Positions 53,530 to 62,967 of a DNA stretch of 64,000 nt are shown one piece after another. The DNA is from Maricaulis maris (GTDB lineage Bacteria > Pseudomonadota > Alphaproteobacteria > Caulobacterales > Maricaulaceae). The position numbers and the translations under genes are program-made. The stretch lies in contig NZ_RBIM01000006.1 of the NCBI RefSeq assembly GCF_003634045.1, forward strand, positions 124,001 through 188,000, in the 5' to 3' direction. The number at the start of each line of letters is the position of its first letter. Position 1 is the stretch's first letter. Under the pieces are notes generated by a model. The model ran no database searches, had not been told where the DNA came from, and saw only the letters and a program-made list of their open reading frames with translations.

Positions 53530-56500
53530 TCAGTCGCGCGGCGCGATCACGATGCGGCGAGTTTCCGACCGGGCGAAGACGTCACTGCGATACATGTCCT
53601 CGACCACAGCGCCGGGCAGCGTGTACTCGCCCGGGGTCACGGCGCGCACGATATAGGCCAGCCGGCGCGGTCGCCGATGGGTCAGGTCCATCGCGGCGGC
53701 ATAGCGGTCATCACGGATCTCACTCATCGATGGCGAAAACACCTCGCCCAGCCAGCGATAAGGACCGCGGGCGCCGGCATCGGACGGCGCGATTTCCGCC
53801 TCGATCTCGAAGCCCGGCGGCAGAAGGTCCACGAGAATGGCCGGGATCAAGCGCTGCTCGTGCGGCGAGACGGTGATGTCGATCATCAGCCGATCGCCCT
53901 GGACAAGGTTCTCAAGGTCAACAGTCGAGCCATCAAGTGCCAGCACGCGTTTCTGGACCGACAGGCCCTCCGCCGCTTCACCGGGCGCCTCACGCGTTTC
54001 GCCGCGGGCGAGCTGGGTGACCCAGACCGGGCCGTCGCCAGCGGCGAGGAAGTCGAGCGGTGCGTCCAGCATGTCCGGCGTCAGCTGATAGACCGGGCGG
54101 GCCGGGTTTTCAGCCGTCAACACGCTGTCAATGGACAAGGCATCGGCGCCGCCGGACAGGCCCTGGGCGGCCATCAGGAGGAAAGCTTTTTCCTGGGTCG
54201 ACAGGCGCGAGGGCTCCGGCAGTTCGGCCACCACGCGCTCGGCCAGCCGGGCAATGCGTTCGGCATCCCCCGCCTCGGCGGCATAGGCGACAACACCGGC
54301 AAGATCGCGGCGGGCCGACTGGTACCAGTCACCACGGTTTTCATAGCCCAGCGCCGCTTCGGCCGCGTCAAAGGCACTGCGCGAACGCGCGCGGTCGCCG
54401 ATCAGGTGCAAGGCGGCGCCGAGCTGGGCGCGGGCCAACGGGCTGTCGATCCGGTCCAGCCGCTCGTCATGCATATAACGCAGGCGCGAACGATCCACCC
54501 GTCCGGCCCGGGCCAGCACATAAAGCGCATAGGCAGCACTGCGATCCGACAGGCGCTCGGCCGTATCGGTCTGGCCACGCCAGGAATAGATGCTGGTATC
54601 ATAGCCGCTGGCGCGCCAGCTTTCCTGCGCCGCAATGTGTTCGAGCACAGCATAGGCGCGATCAAGGGCAGCGTCGGGGACGGTGTAGCCGGCCGCCTTG
54701 GCGCGCGCCAGGAAGTCGACGGCATAGGCTCCGATCCACGGCCGGCTCTGGCGATCGCCGATCCGCCACAAGCCGATGGCACCATCATTGGCCTGCCGGT
54801 TGAGCAGGGTGGCGATGGCTTCCTGGATGATGGCGCGACTGCCATCCATCCCGCCAATTCCGGCGGCTCCCGCCAGCGGGTCTGCCAGCAGGAGCGGCAT
54901 GACCCGACTGGTAATCTGTTCGGTGCAGCCATAGGGGTAGCGCGACAAGGAACGCAGCAGAGCCGCCTCGTCCAACGGCGTCGGGGAGAAGCTGAGCGAG
55001 ACCGCCGAATTGCCGGGCAGATAGGCCGCCAAGGCCTCCGCGCTCAACGTCCAGTTTTCGCCGGGCAGCAATCGACCCCGTGTCACGGTCGAGGACGGCA
55101 ACCAGGCGGAGCGGACCTCGATCGGATAGTCGCGCGACACGGCAAACGCATCCGGACCGGCCACCGCCAGACCGACGGCACCAATGCCGGCATCGGCGCC
55201 AGTCAGCGGATAGCGACGGTCGGCCCGTTCGCCTTGCTGCAGGCTCAGCCTGTCCCCGGCAGAGGCCGAGACCGCGCCTGTTGCCGACACGGTCGTCTGA
55301 TAATCACCCGCCGCACCATCGACATTGTCGATGGTCAGGGTGGCGGTCGAGACATCGCCCGGCGCCAGGAAGCGCGGCAGGATCAGCTCGGCCGGCACAT
55401 CATCGCGCACGGTCACCGGCTGGGACAGCCCGCCCACCGCCGACGCGCTCCAGGCCACCGCCATCAGTCGCAGCTCGCCGTTGAAGTCTGGAATATCGAG
55501 ACTGACCGTCGTGCGACCATTGCGACCGACCGAGATCGGACCACTGAACAGGGCCACAGTGCGCGTCGGCACCACGGTCAGGCCAGCCCCGCCGATCTGG
55601 TCGCCACCGGACCGGACGGCCGCGGCAGCGCCCTGGTTGGGATCGAGCAGGCGGCCGTAATCATCATACAGTGCCACATCGAGCGCCGCCTGACCGAAGA
55701 ACCAGTCAACCGGGTCCGGCGAAGCGAACCGGGTCAGGGCGAGAATGCCCTCATCAACTGCCGCCACCGTCACGAAAGCGCCTTCGCGCACCGGACCATC
55801 CAGCGTGATGCCGAGATCAAGTGTCTGCCGCGGATGGATGCGATCCGGCACATCAAGCGCAAGTTCGAAGGTGCGATTGCCCATGTCGACTGGCAGATAA
55901 GCGATACCGACAGCGCGGCGCGGGGCCGGCTGGTCGACCGGGTGGCGCGGCGTGAACAGCGACACCATGGCATAGGCACCGGCGCCCCATTCCTCAGTGA
56001 CACGGAAGGACAGTTCGGCGCCTTCCTGCGGGATCGTGATCGAGCGCGTCTCGATGACATGATCGCTGGCGATCACAATCTCGGCCTCACCGGCATAGGG
56101 CGGCAACAGGCTGAGCGTGACCTGGTCACCGACCGCGGTCGCCGTGTCGGGCGTCGACAAGGCGACACGATCGGGAGCCTCGCTGCCCGATTGGGCGGTC
56201 GAACCCCAGCCGACCCAGAAATCGGTAGAAGCGCCCTGCCCGCTGACGGCATCGGTCACCACCAGGCGGTAGCTGCCCCAATCCAGCGCCCGGATATCGA
56301 TCGAGGCCGGGCCGGCGGCGGCGGTCGTGATCACGCCCTGTTCGATCGGAATGACTTCGCGCGTGCGGCGCCATTGCCAGCGACCATTATCGACCCGGTA
56401 CCAGTCATACTGCCAGTCGATGCGCACCAGCTGCCAGTCCAGCGGGACCGCTTGCGCGGCACCGGCCGGATCGAGGGCGACAACATCGATGGCGGTTTCG

Positions 56501-58392
56501 CGATTGCGCTCGGCCCGACCGTCAAATTGCGGACGCAGGCCAAGATAGAGATCGGCCGGACGGTAGGGAATACGCACATCATCGGCGACCGGGCGACCGC
56601 CCGGCTCGATGGCGGAGATCACCGCCCGCAGGCGCAGCGGCTGGCTGGCATCGCGACCGGCAGCGCCCAGGGCAATCGTCTGCACCGCCTGGCCGGCACC
56701 ATCGGCAACCGTATCCGGCAGATCATCGGTGAATTCGCGGAAGGGCTCATCGGACCGGCCAAAGCGGAAGTCGGCATAGTCGGAGAAGGGGCTGGGGTCG
56801 GCTTCAACACGCACCCGTCCCTCAACGACCAGACCGGCCCCCGGCGCGCCGTAGAGGAAGCGGACATTGGCCTCGATATCGCGGGTCTCGCCAGCCCGGA
56901 TCGGCGTTTCATCATCACCGTCCAGCGTCAGGGCCACACGTTGCGGCACAAAGTCCTCGACCGAGAAACGGGCCTGACCAACGCGGCCATAACCATCCAT
57001 CTCGGCGACGATCCGCCATTCCCCGCGTGCGGCGGTCCGGGGAATATCCCAGGTCCAAGTGACACCACCGGCGTCGGCTGCTGCCGGAAACCGGACATTG
57101 GCGGCCTCGATCCCGTTGGGACCGAACACGGTCAGATCAACCGGCCGGTCACTGATGGCACGGGCTTCGGCGTCGCGGATCAGGGCGCTAACCTGCACGG
57201 CCTCGCCGGGCCGATAGATCCCGCGGTCGAGATAGACGAAACCGTCAGCCCCCTCGGGACGTTGGCGGCCGGACGTGTCGAGCCCGGACAGGTCGACCGG
57301 ATTGCGCTGGAAATCGAGCACGGCGAAATCATTGTCCGGGCCGTAAGCGGTCAGCAGGCGCGGCGCCATGGCGCCTTCACCACGCGTCAGCGGCCCATCG
57401 AAACGGGCGCGGCCGCTGGCATCGGTGGTGACACTGGCCAGCACTTCATTGGAGCGGGCGACCAGTTCGACGCGCACATCGGCAACCGGTCGGGCGGTCT
57501 GCAGCGAGCGCACCATGAAATCGACACCCTCGGCGCCGCGATAGGCGGTCAGGGCGAGATCGGTGATCACCAACCAACGCGTGGCCTGGGCCGGTGTGCG
57601 ATAATCATCTTCCGCCTCGGCCGCATCGACAACACTGATGTGATAGGCGCCGGGCGACAGGGTGCCGATGGCTTCGGCAATCGGGAAGATGGTGCTGACC
57701 GGCGTGTTGAGCAGACCGGCCGTGTCCATCTCGCCGTGCCAGATGATTTCGCCAACCGCGTCGGGATCCTCGTCCTGCTCGGACCAGTAATAATCGCCCG
57801 CCGCAACATTGGCGCCGGAGGTGATGGAGCGGAAGGCGAGTGCCCGGTCATTGATACGGCGCAGGACAATCGCGACACTGTCGACATTGACCGTTTCGAT
57901 CGCCAGCCCGTCAGCGTCGAGACGCGGCAGGATGACGCCATCACCGGCAATGCCGACATAGGCGGGCCGGTCACCGAAATCGACATCAACCGTCTCATCG
58001 ACCAACAAGCCATCGCCATTGGCTGCCGGCAGACCGGCACGCAGGGTCAGCGATTGCCCGTCGCCAAAGCCGAGACCGCCGACACACAGGGTCTGACCGT
58101 CGGCGTCGAGCGCGATCGGGCGGGCCGGGGTGACAGAGACGTAGGAGGCGTAATCAACGGCAGGGTCGAGCGGGTGGGTGAAACCGAGACACAGGTTCGG
58201 CGCATCGCCGTCGACATCGACCGAATAGCGCAGGAAGGCGAACTGGCCGGGCGTGGTTTCCGCAGCCCGCGGCGCGGTGGCATCGCGCGTTTCCAACGCC
58301 GGCCCTGTCGCCGCCTCGTCCGAGCCACCCGAACACGCGCCCAAAGCCATTGCCAGCAAGCCGGCAAGCCAAATTACGGACCGTTGCGCCAT
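53530..58392 (-). CDS. alpha-2-macroglobulin family lipoprotein (YfhM-like)
   Basis: A 1620-residue exported lipoprotein. The signal peptide ends in the lipobox LGAC with Cys20 lipidated. The body has the long run of macroglobulin domains (bait-region area in the middle) and a complement-like helical thioester domain with an intact thioester motif GCTEQ (Cys1156 to Gln1159). Such proteins trap proteases in the periplasm and guard the envelope; with PBP1C they probably protect or repair damaged cell wall. The long antisense open frame is a shadow. Confidence 0.93.
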   Translation of the reverse strand: MAQRSVIWLAGLLAMALGACSGGSDEAATGPALETRDATAPRAAETTPGQFAFLRYSVDVDGDAPNLCLGFTHPLDPAVDYASYVSVTPARPIALDADGQTLCVGGLGFGDGQSLTLRAGLPAANGDGLLVDETVDVDFGDRPAYVGIAGDGVILPRLDADGLAIETVNVDSVAIVLRRINDRALAFRSITSGANVAAGDYYWSEQDEDPDAVGEIIWHGEMDTAGLLNTPVSTIFPIAEAIGTLSPGAYHISVVDAAEAEDDYRTPAQATRWLVITDLALTAYRGAEGVDFMVRSLQTARPVADVRVELVARSNEVLASVTTDASGRARFDGPLTRGEGAMAPRLLTAYGPDNDFAVLDFQRNPVDLSGLDTSGRQRPEGADGFVYLDRGIYRPGEAVQVSALIRDAEARAISDRPVDLTVFGPNGIEAANVRFPAAADAGGVTWTWDIPRTAARGEWRIVAEMDGYGRVGQARFSVEDFVPQRVALTLDGDDETPIRAGETRDIEANVRFLYGAPGAGLVVEGRVRVEADPSPFSDYADFRFGRSDEPFREFTDDLPDTVADGAGQAVQTIALGAAGRDASQPLRLRAVISAIEPGGRPVADDVRIPYRPADLYLGLRPQFDGRAERNRETAIDVVALDPAGAAQAVPLDWQLVRIDWQYDWYRVDNGRWQWRRTREVIPIEQGVITTAAAGPASIDIRALDWGSYRLVVTDAVSGQGASTDFWVGWGSTAQSGSEAPDRVALSTPDTATAVGDQVTLSLLPPYAGEAEIVIASDHVIETRSITIPQEGAELSFRVTEEWGAGAYAMVSLFTPRHPVDQPAPRRAVGIAYLPVDMGNRTFELALDVPDRIHPRQTLDLGITLDGPVREGAFVTVAAVDEGILALTRFASPDPVDWFFGQAALDVALYDDYGRLLDPNQGAAAAVRSGGDQIGGAGLTVVPTRTVALFSGPISVGRNGRTTVSLDIPDFNGELRLMAVAWSASAVGGLSQPVTVRDDVPAELILPRFLAPGDVSTATLTIDNVDGAAGDYQTTVSATGAVSASAGDRLSLQQGERADRRYPLTGADAGIGAVGLAVAGPDAFAVSRDYPIEVRSAWLPSSTVTRGRLLPGENWTLSAEALAAYLPGNSAVSLSFSPTPLDEAALLRSLSRYPYGCTEQITSRVMPLLLADPLAGAAGIGGMDGSRAIIQEAIATLLNRQANDGAIGLWRIGDRQSRPWIGAYAVDFLARAKAAGYTVPDAALDRAYAVLEHIAAQESWRASGYDTSIYSWRGQTDTAERLSDRSAAYALYVLARAGRVDRSRLRYMHDERLDRIDSPLARAQLGAALHLIGDRARSRSAFDAAEAALGYENRGDWYQSARRDLAGVVAYAAEAGDAERIARLAERVVAELPEPSRLSTQEKAFLLMAAQGLSGGADALSIDSVLTAENPARPVYQLTPDMLDAPLDFLAAGDGPVWVTQLARGETREAPGEAAEGLSVQKRVLALDGSTVDLENLVQGDRLMIDITVSPHEQRLIPAILVDLLPPGFEIEAEIAPSDAGARGPYRWLGEVFSPSMSEIRDDRYAAAMDLTHRRPRRLAYIVRAVTPGEYTLPGAVVEDMYRSDVFARSETRRIVIAPRD

Positions 58393-58519
58393 TCCTGTCT
58401 CTCCCTGTCCCAGCGCGCGCACCATAGGCCAAGGCCAATCGGAACGCATCCACAAAGCTTACGAAACATTGAGGTTTCTTAGCCCTGCCCGATCAGCGTG
58501 CAGGCGCGATCGCTGGCGC

Positions 58520-59233
58520 TCAGGCGAGCGGCAGGCCGCACAGGGCGGCGATGGTGCGCCACGGCAAGGCCGCCGACGCGAAACCGAGAATTATGATCGC
58601 CAGGCCGACCGCCAGCCGCATGCGCTGTCGCTGCGCCAAAGCGAGAATGTGAGACATCCCGAGCGCGGCGGCAGTGACGGCGGGCATGGTTCCCAGTCCG
58701 AAACCGAGCATGATCATCGCACCTGAAACGGCGCTGCCGGACAGCAGGGCATAGAACAGTGTCGCATAGACCATGCCGCAGGGCAGCAGGCCCCAGACCA
58801 GGCCGGCCATGACCGGGCTTGCCGCCTGGACGCGGTGGCCGAGCCGCGTCGCGATAAAGGACTGGATTCCGGCACCGGCCCGATCAAAACCAGCGAGTGA
58901 CGGTGCCCAGCCGATAACGGACAAGCCGATATAGACCAGCACCAGGGCACCGGCCCAGCGCAGGATGAGATGGGCTTCGGCCCGATCAAACTCGAAATAG
59001 GCCTGCGACCCCAGGGCCGCCAACACGCCCCCTGCCACGACATAGGCCATCACGCGGCCAAGCTGGGCGAGCATGAGGGTGCGCAAGCGGGCACCGTTTT
59101 GGGCTGAGGGTGAGAGTGTCATCGTCAGACTCGACGCGATCCCACCACACATGCCGACGCAATGCAGGCTGGAGGCAAAGCCGGCGAGAAACCCGCCGAC
59201 AAGGCTGAGCGGGACGAGCGTTGTGTCGGTCAT
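58520..59233 (-). CDS. UreH/TauE-like membrane protein linked to cbb3 assembly
   Basis: A 237-residue membrane protein with six hydrophobic segments and two motifs, HCVGMCGGI near the start and WGLLPCGMVY in the middle, typical of the UreH-type (PF13386) branch of the sulfite exporter TauE/SafE superfamily. Members often occur with ccoGHIS and may move copper or a thiol; that is inference here. The ATG at 59233 follows AAGGA. It lies downstream of the cco genes, separated by a plus-strand gene. Confidence 0.8.
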   Translation of the reverse strand: MTDTTLVPLSLVGGFLAGFASSLHCVGMCGGIASSLTMTLSPSAQNGARLRTLMLAQLGRVMAYVVAGGVLAALGSQAYFEFDRAEAHLILRWAGALVLVYIGLSVIGWAPSLAGFDRAGAGIQSFIATRLGHRVQAASPVMAGLVWGLLPCGMVYATLFYALLSGSAVSGAMIMLGFGLGTMPAVTAAALGMSHILALAQRQRMRLAVGLAIIILGFASAALPWRTIAALCGLPLA

Positions 59234-59355
59234 GATCATTCCTTGCCACGAGCGGCCAGGCTGGGCCACTGTCAAGAAAGCTGGAAAGCCATAAAAAAAG
59301 TGTGGCGTAATACCGCAAACCCGGCAAGCCGGAACGAACGGGTATTGGGGAGGCT

Positions 59356-60114
59356 ATGATGATCACTGTGAAACAAGTCCGGCGCGATGCGCCTTGGCAA
59401 TGGCTGCGGGCCGGCTGGCAGGATTTCGTGCGCGCGCCGCGCGTCTGCCTGACCTATGGCGCCATCTTCGTCGTTATCGGCCTGGTCATCACACTCGGGC
59501 TCGGCCTCGTGGGTTTCTCGTCCGCTGTTCCGGTCGCACTCAGCGGTTTCGCCTTGGTGGCCCCCGCCTTTGCGGTCGGCATCTATCAGGTCAGCCATGC
59601 GCTCGAACGCGGTGAAACACCCCGCTTTCTCGTGATTGTGTCGCGAATTCCTGGCCGCATCTCACAAATCGCTTTTCTGAGCCTGTTGCTCTTGCTGCTC
59701 TTGCTGGTCTGGGTGCGGATCGCACAGGTCCTGCTGATCGTGATCGCCCCCTATAGCCCGCTCGAGGCCGGCCCTTTTCTCAACTACCTTCTCACAGACG
59801 CGGCCGGGCTTACCTTGTTGGCGATCGGCACGCTGGTCGGAGCCGGCTTGGCCACCCTCGCCTTCGCCATTTCCGCACTCGCCTTCCCGATGCTCATTGA
59901 TCGCGATGTAGATGCCATCACCGCCCTCACCACCAGCCTGAAGGCCGTCATCAACCAGCCCTTTGTGATGCTGACCTGGGCTTGGCTGATTGCTTTTTTC
60001 ATCGGCGCCGGCATCGCCTTTTTCGGGATCGGCCTCGCGGTCGCCTTTCCCTGGATCGCGCTGGCGACCTGGCACGCCTATCGCGACTTCCTGCCCGCGG
60101 AACAGGCTGGCTAG
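59356..60114 (+). CDS. DUF2189 family membrane protein
   Basis: A 252-residue integral membrane protein with about six hydrophobic segments and the DUF2189 pattern (WQWLRAGWQDFVRAPRVCLTYG; PAFAVGIYQVSHALERGETP; LIDRDVDAITALTTS). Function is unknown, but this family commonly sits beside cbb3 oxidase genes. It is convergent with ccoS: both stop codons share CTAG at 60111-60114. Confidence 0.83.
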   Translation: MMITVKQVRRDAPWQWLRAGWQDFVRAPRVCLTYGAIFVVIGLVITLGLGLVGFSSAVPVALSGFALVAPAFAVGIYQVSHALERGETPRFLVIVSRIPGRISQIAFLSLLLLLLLLVWVRIAQVLLIVIAPYSPLEAGPFLNYLLTDAAGLTLLAIGTLVGAGLATLAFAISALAFPMLIDRDVDAITALTTSLKAVINQPFVMLTWAWLIAFFIGAGIAFFGIGLAVAFPWIALATWHAYRDFLPAEQAG

Positions 60115-60311
60115 TCGTCGCCATCGCGGGTGTTGTCGTCCCGTCGGGTCTCACCCGGTGACGACAGGGGCGTGTCATCATCCATCAGGATGCGTTGGGC
60201 GGCGCCGTCCATATCCTCATACTGGCCACTGCGCAGGCTCCACAAAAAGCCGACCAGACCGAGTGCGCCCATCGCCAGGGCAACCGGGATGAGCCAGATC
60301 AGGACCGACAT
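60111..60311 (-). CDS. ccoS: cbb3-type oxidase assembly protein CcoS
   Basis: A 66-residue protein: one membrane segment (about residues 4-24), the CcoS hallmark FLWSLRSGQYEDMDGAAQRIL, and a polar tail. CcoS is needed to fit cofactors into the cbb3 oxidase. Its start overlaps the ccoI stop (TGATG), and it is the last gene of ccoG-ccoH-ccoI-ccoS. Its stop shares bases with the convergent DUF2189 stop. Confidence 0.93.
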   Translation of the reverse strand: MSVLIWLIPVALAMGALGLVGFLWSLRSGQYEDMDGAAQRILMDDDTPLSSPGETRRDDNTRDGDD

Positions 60312-62506
60312 CAGCTCTGCCCCCGCGCCAGACGCAAGGCGTTCAGCGTCACCAGGACCGACGAGGCCGACATCGCGATGGCGGCGATCAAGGGCGTGAC
60401 CAGGCCGGCGACGGCCATCGGAACGGCGATCGCGTTATAGGCCGCAGCCAGACCGAAATTCTCGAGCACCCGCCGCTTGGCGCCGCGCGAGATATCCAGT
60501 GTGACCAGACAGGCCGCCAGTCGATCACCCTGCAGCACGAAATCGGCAGCGGCCTGCGAGATCTCGGCAGCCGAGGCGAGCGAGACCGAGACATGGGCCG
60601 CCGCCAGTGCCGGTGCGTCATTGATGCCGTCGCCGATCATCGCCACCGACCGTCCCCCGGCCTTGATGGCTTCCAGCGCGGCGATCTTGTCCTGCGGCTG
60701 CAATTCGGCCCGCCAATCGGCAACGCCCAGCGCCTTGGCTGCGGCAGCGACAGGTCCGGGCCGGTCGCCGGAGAGCAACAGGACGTGGCACCCCCGCGCG
60801 GTCAGGCCGGACACGGTTTCCAAGGCATCGGCCCGCAGGCGGTCTTCAAAGCGGAACCGCACCGGCTCGCTATCGCCGACCTGCAGCCAGGCTTCGGTAT
60901 GCGGGTCGCTTTGCGCCGTGATGCCGAGCCAGCGTGCGGCGCCGAAGCGGACCGGCACGCCATCCCGGCTCGCTTCCAGGCCACCGCCGGGCTGTTCACG
61001 GACACCGGCTGCAGCCTCACCCATGCCGGCTGCATCGGCGATAGCGCGTGACAAGGGGTGACGACTGGTCCGCGCCAGACGGGCGGCCTGCTCCAGCGCG
61101 TCCGCGGGCAATTCACCAATATTGACGAGACGGGGCCTTCCTTCGGTCAGCGTCCCGGTTTTGTCGAACACCACCGTGTCGACACCGGCAAATCGCTCCA
61201 ATGCATCACCGGATTTCACCAATACGCCTTCACGATAGAGCCGCCCTGACGCAACGACCTGCACCGCCGGAACCGCCAGCCCCAGCGCACAGGGACAGGT
61301 GATGATCAGGACCGCGATCGCATTGATGATGGCCGGCCGCACCTCGCCGCCGATCAACAGCCAACCGACCAGGGTCAGCGCGGCGAGTCCGTGCACGACG
61401 GGGACATAAAGCCGTGCCGCGTGATCGGCCAGTCGGACATAGCGCGAGCGCGCCTGTTCGCCAGCCTCAACCAGCCGGGTCACTTCGGCGAGCAGGGAAT
61501 TGTCGCGATCGGCCCGCGCTTCAAGCACGAGCTTGCCGTCAAGATTGAGCATGCCGGAATAGACATCCAGTCCCGGACGCGCGGTGACCGGCGCCGTTTC
61601 ACCGGTGACCAGAGATCCGTCCAGCGCCCCCTCGCCCTCCAGGATGCGGGCATCGACCGGCACCCGGTCGCCCGCGGCCAGGACAAGGCGGTCACCGGCT
61701 TTGACCTCGCGGGCCGGGATTGCGCGGAGACTGCCATCGCTCTCGAGCCGGTTGGCCGTCGCGGCCTGCATCGCCGCGAGACCCCGCGCGGCCTCGCCGG
61801 CGCGGGCACGCAGCCGCATATCGAGGAAACGTCCGATCAGCAGGAAGAAGAGCAGCATCACGGCGGCGTCGTAATAGGTCTGACCGTGACCGATAAATGT
61901 CTCCCAGACCGACAGGCTGCAGGCCAACAATACCGCCAGCGAGATCGGGACATCCATGTTGACATGGCCGCCCCGCAAAGCCGCCAGGGCCGAGCGGAAG
62001 AAAGGCTGACCGGCAAAGGCCGCCGCCGGCAGCACGATCAGGGCCGAGATCCGGTGCATGAGTGCCTGCATCGTGTCGGTCATTTCCAGCCCGCCGGACC
62101 AGACCGAGATCGACAAGAGCATGACATTCATCATCGCGAAGCCGGCCACCGCCATGGCCCGCAGCAGGCGTTTTTCCTCCTCGCGCTGCGGATCGGCGTC
62201 GCTTTCCGGTTCGTAGGGCGTCGCAGGATAGCCAAGCTGGCCGAGCAGGCGGACATAGCCGGAGGCCAGCCCCGCCTCGCCGCGCCAACTCAGGGCCAGC
62301 CGACCGGTGGACAGGTTGAGACGCGCGGTTTCCACTCGCTCATCGGCCTTCAGCCCGCTCTCGATCCGCGCGATACAACCGGCGCACGTCGCCCCGCGGA
62401 CCATCAGGTCGAGATGGGCGACATCGTCTTTGCGACGCACGAAGGCCTGCGGGTCGGCACCGCCGGCCAGCCCGGCATCATCGGCATGAACGTCTATGGC
62501 AGCCAT
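60311..62506 (-). CDS. ccoI: copper-translocating P-type ATPase CcoI (FixI)
   Basis: A 731-residue P1B-type ATPase. An N-terminal heavy-metal-associated domain has CAGC (GATCAGCIARIESGL). The membrane CPC motif TCPCALGLAVPA, phosphorylation site DKTGTLTEGR, HP motif SRHPLSRA and hinge GDGINDAPAL are all present. FixI/CcoI exports copper for assembly of the CuB centre of cbb3 oxidase. Its start overlaps fixH by 13 bp and its stop overlaps ccoS, so all four genes are co-translated. Confidence 0.94.
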   Translation of the reverse strand: MAAIDVHADDAGLAGGADPQAFVRRKDDVAHLDLMVRGATCAGCIARIESGLKADERVETARLNLSTGRLALSWRGEAGLASGYVRLLGQLGYPATPYEPESDADPQREEEKRLLRAMAVAGFAMMNVMLLSISVWSGGLEMTDTMQALMHRISALIVLPAAAFAGQPFFRSALAALRGGHVNMDVPISLAVLLACSLSVWETFIGHGQTYYDAAVMLLFFLLIGRFLDMRLRARAGEAARGLAAMQAATANRLESDGSLRAIPAREVKAGDRLVLAAGDRVPVDARILEGEGALDGSLVTGETAPVTARPGLDVYSGMLNLDGKLVLEARADRDNSLLAEVTRLVEAGEQARSRYVRLADHAARLYVPVVHGLAALTLVGWLLIGGEVRPAIINAIAVLIITCPCALGLAVPAVQVVASGRLYREGVLVKSGDALERFAGVDTVVFDKTGTLTEGRPRLVNIGELPADALEQAARLARTSRHPLSRAIADAAGMGEAAAGVREQPGGGLEASRDGVPVRFGAARWLGITAQSDPHTEAWLQVGDSEPVRFRFEDRLRADALETVSGLTARGCHVLLLSGDRPGPVAAAAKALGVADWRAELQPQDKIAALEAIKAGGRSVAMIGDGINDAPALAAAHVSVSLASAAEISQAAADFVLQGDRLAACLVTLDISRGAKRRVLENFGLAAAYNAIAVPMAVAGLVTPLIAAIAMSASSVLVTLNALRLARGQS

Positions 62507-62967
62507 AACTCACTGACCATTTCAAACGGCGCCCCCTCGACCGTGTGCACCTCAACGCGCCAATCACCGCTGCCCTCGCACGGCAGGCTGCCCCGGTAGA
62601 GGCCGGGACGGGACTCGGTAAATTCGAGCGGGCAGTCGCGGTCCGTATCTGCGCGGTGGATCAGCGTGCCGGCCAGTGCCAGATTGCCGACCGGTGCGCC
62701 CTGGGCATCGCTGATCGCGACCAGCAGGTCACGCTCCACCAGATTGATGCGCGCCTGCCAGCCGAGGGCGGCCTGGGCGTCGCGGCGGTCGAGCGTGTCA
62801 TTGTAGTTCAAACCCTGGGCATAGGAGCGCGGCACATCCTCGCCGGGATGGGTCCGGACGGCGAGCGTGATGAAGGCCGCATTGACGCCGATCGTGACGC
62901 CGAAGAAGGCGATGATCATGATCAGCACATGCCAGCCGCGCAGCGGGTTCAACGGATTGCGCATCAT
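62494..62967 (-). CDS. ccoH: FixH/CcoH family protein
   Basis: A 157-residue protein with one N-terminal membrane segment (residues 11-34, WHVLIMIIAFFGVTIGVNAAFI), followed by a periplasmic Ig-like domain containing the FixH signature NYNDTLDRRDAQAALGW. CcoH assists cbb3 oxidase assembly and stays with the mature complex in some species. It overlaps ccoG by 4 bp (ATGA) upstream and ccoI by 13 bp downstream. Confidence 0.9.
   Translation of the reverse strand: MMRNPLNPLRGWHVLIMIIAFFGVTIGVNAAFITLAVRTHPGEDVPRSYAQGLNYNDTLDRRDAQAALGWQARINLVERDLLVAISDAQGAPVGNLALAGTLIHRADTDRDCPLEFTESRPGLYRGSLPCEGSGDWRVEVHTVEGAPFEMVSELWLP

Noticed and set aside
53677-58482. A 1601-codon open frame on the plus strand antisense to the alpha-2-macroglobulin gene
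   Set aside because: It mirrors the coding frame of the minus-strand gene, which has strong motifs; high GC keeps the antisense frame free of stops. Its translation has no recognisable domain and a His/Arg/Gly/Ala-rich antisense composition.
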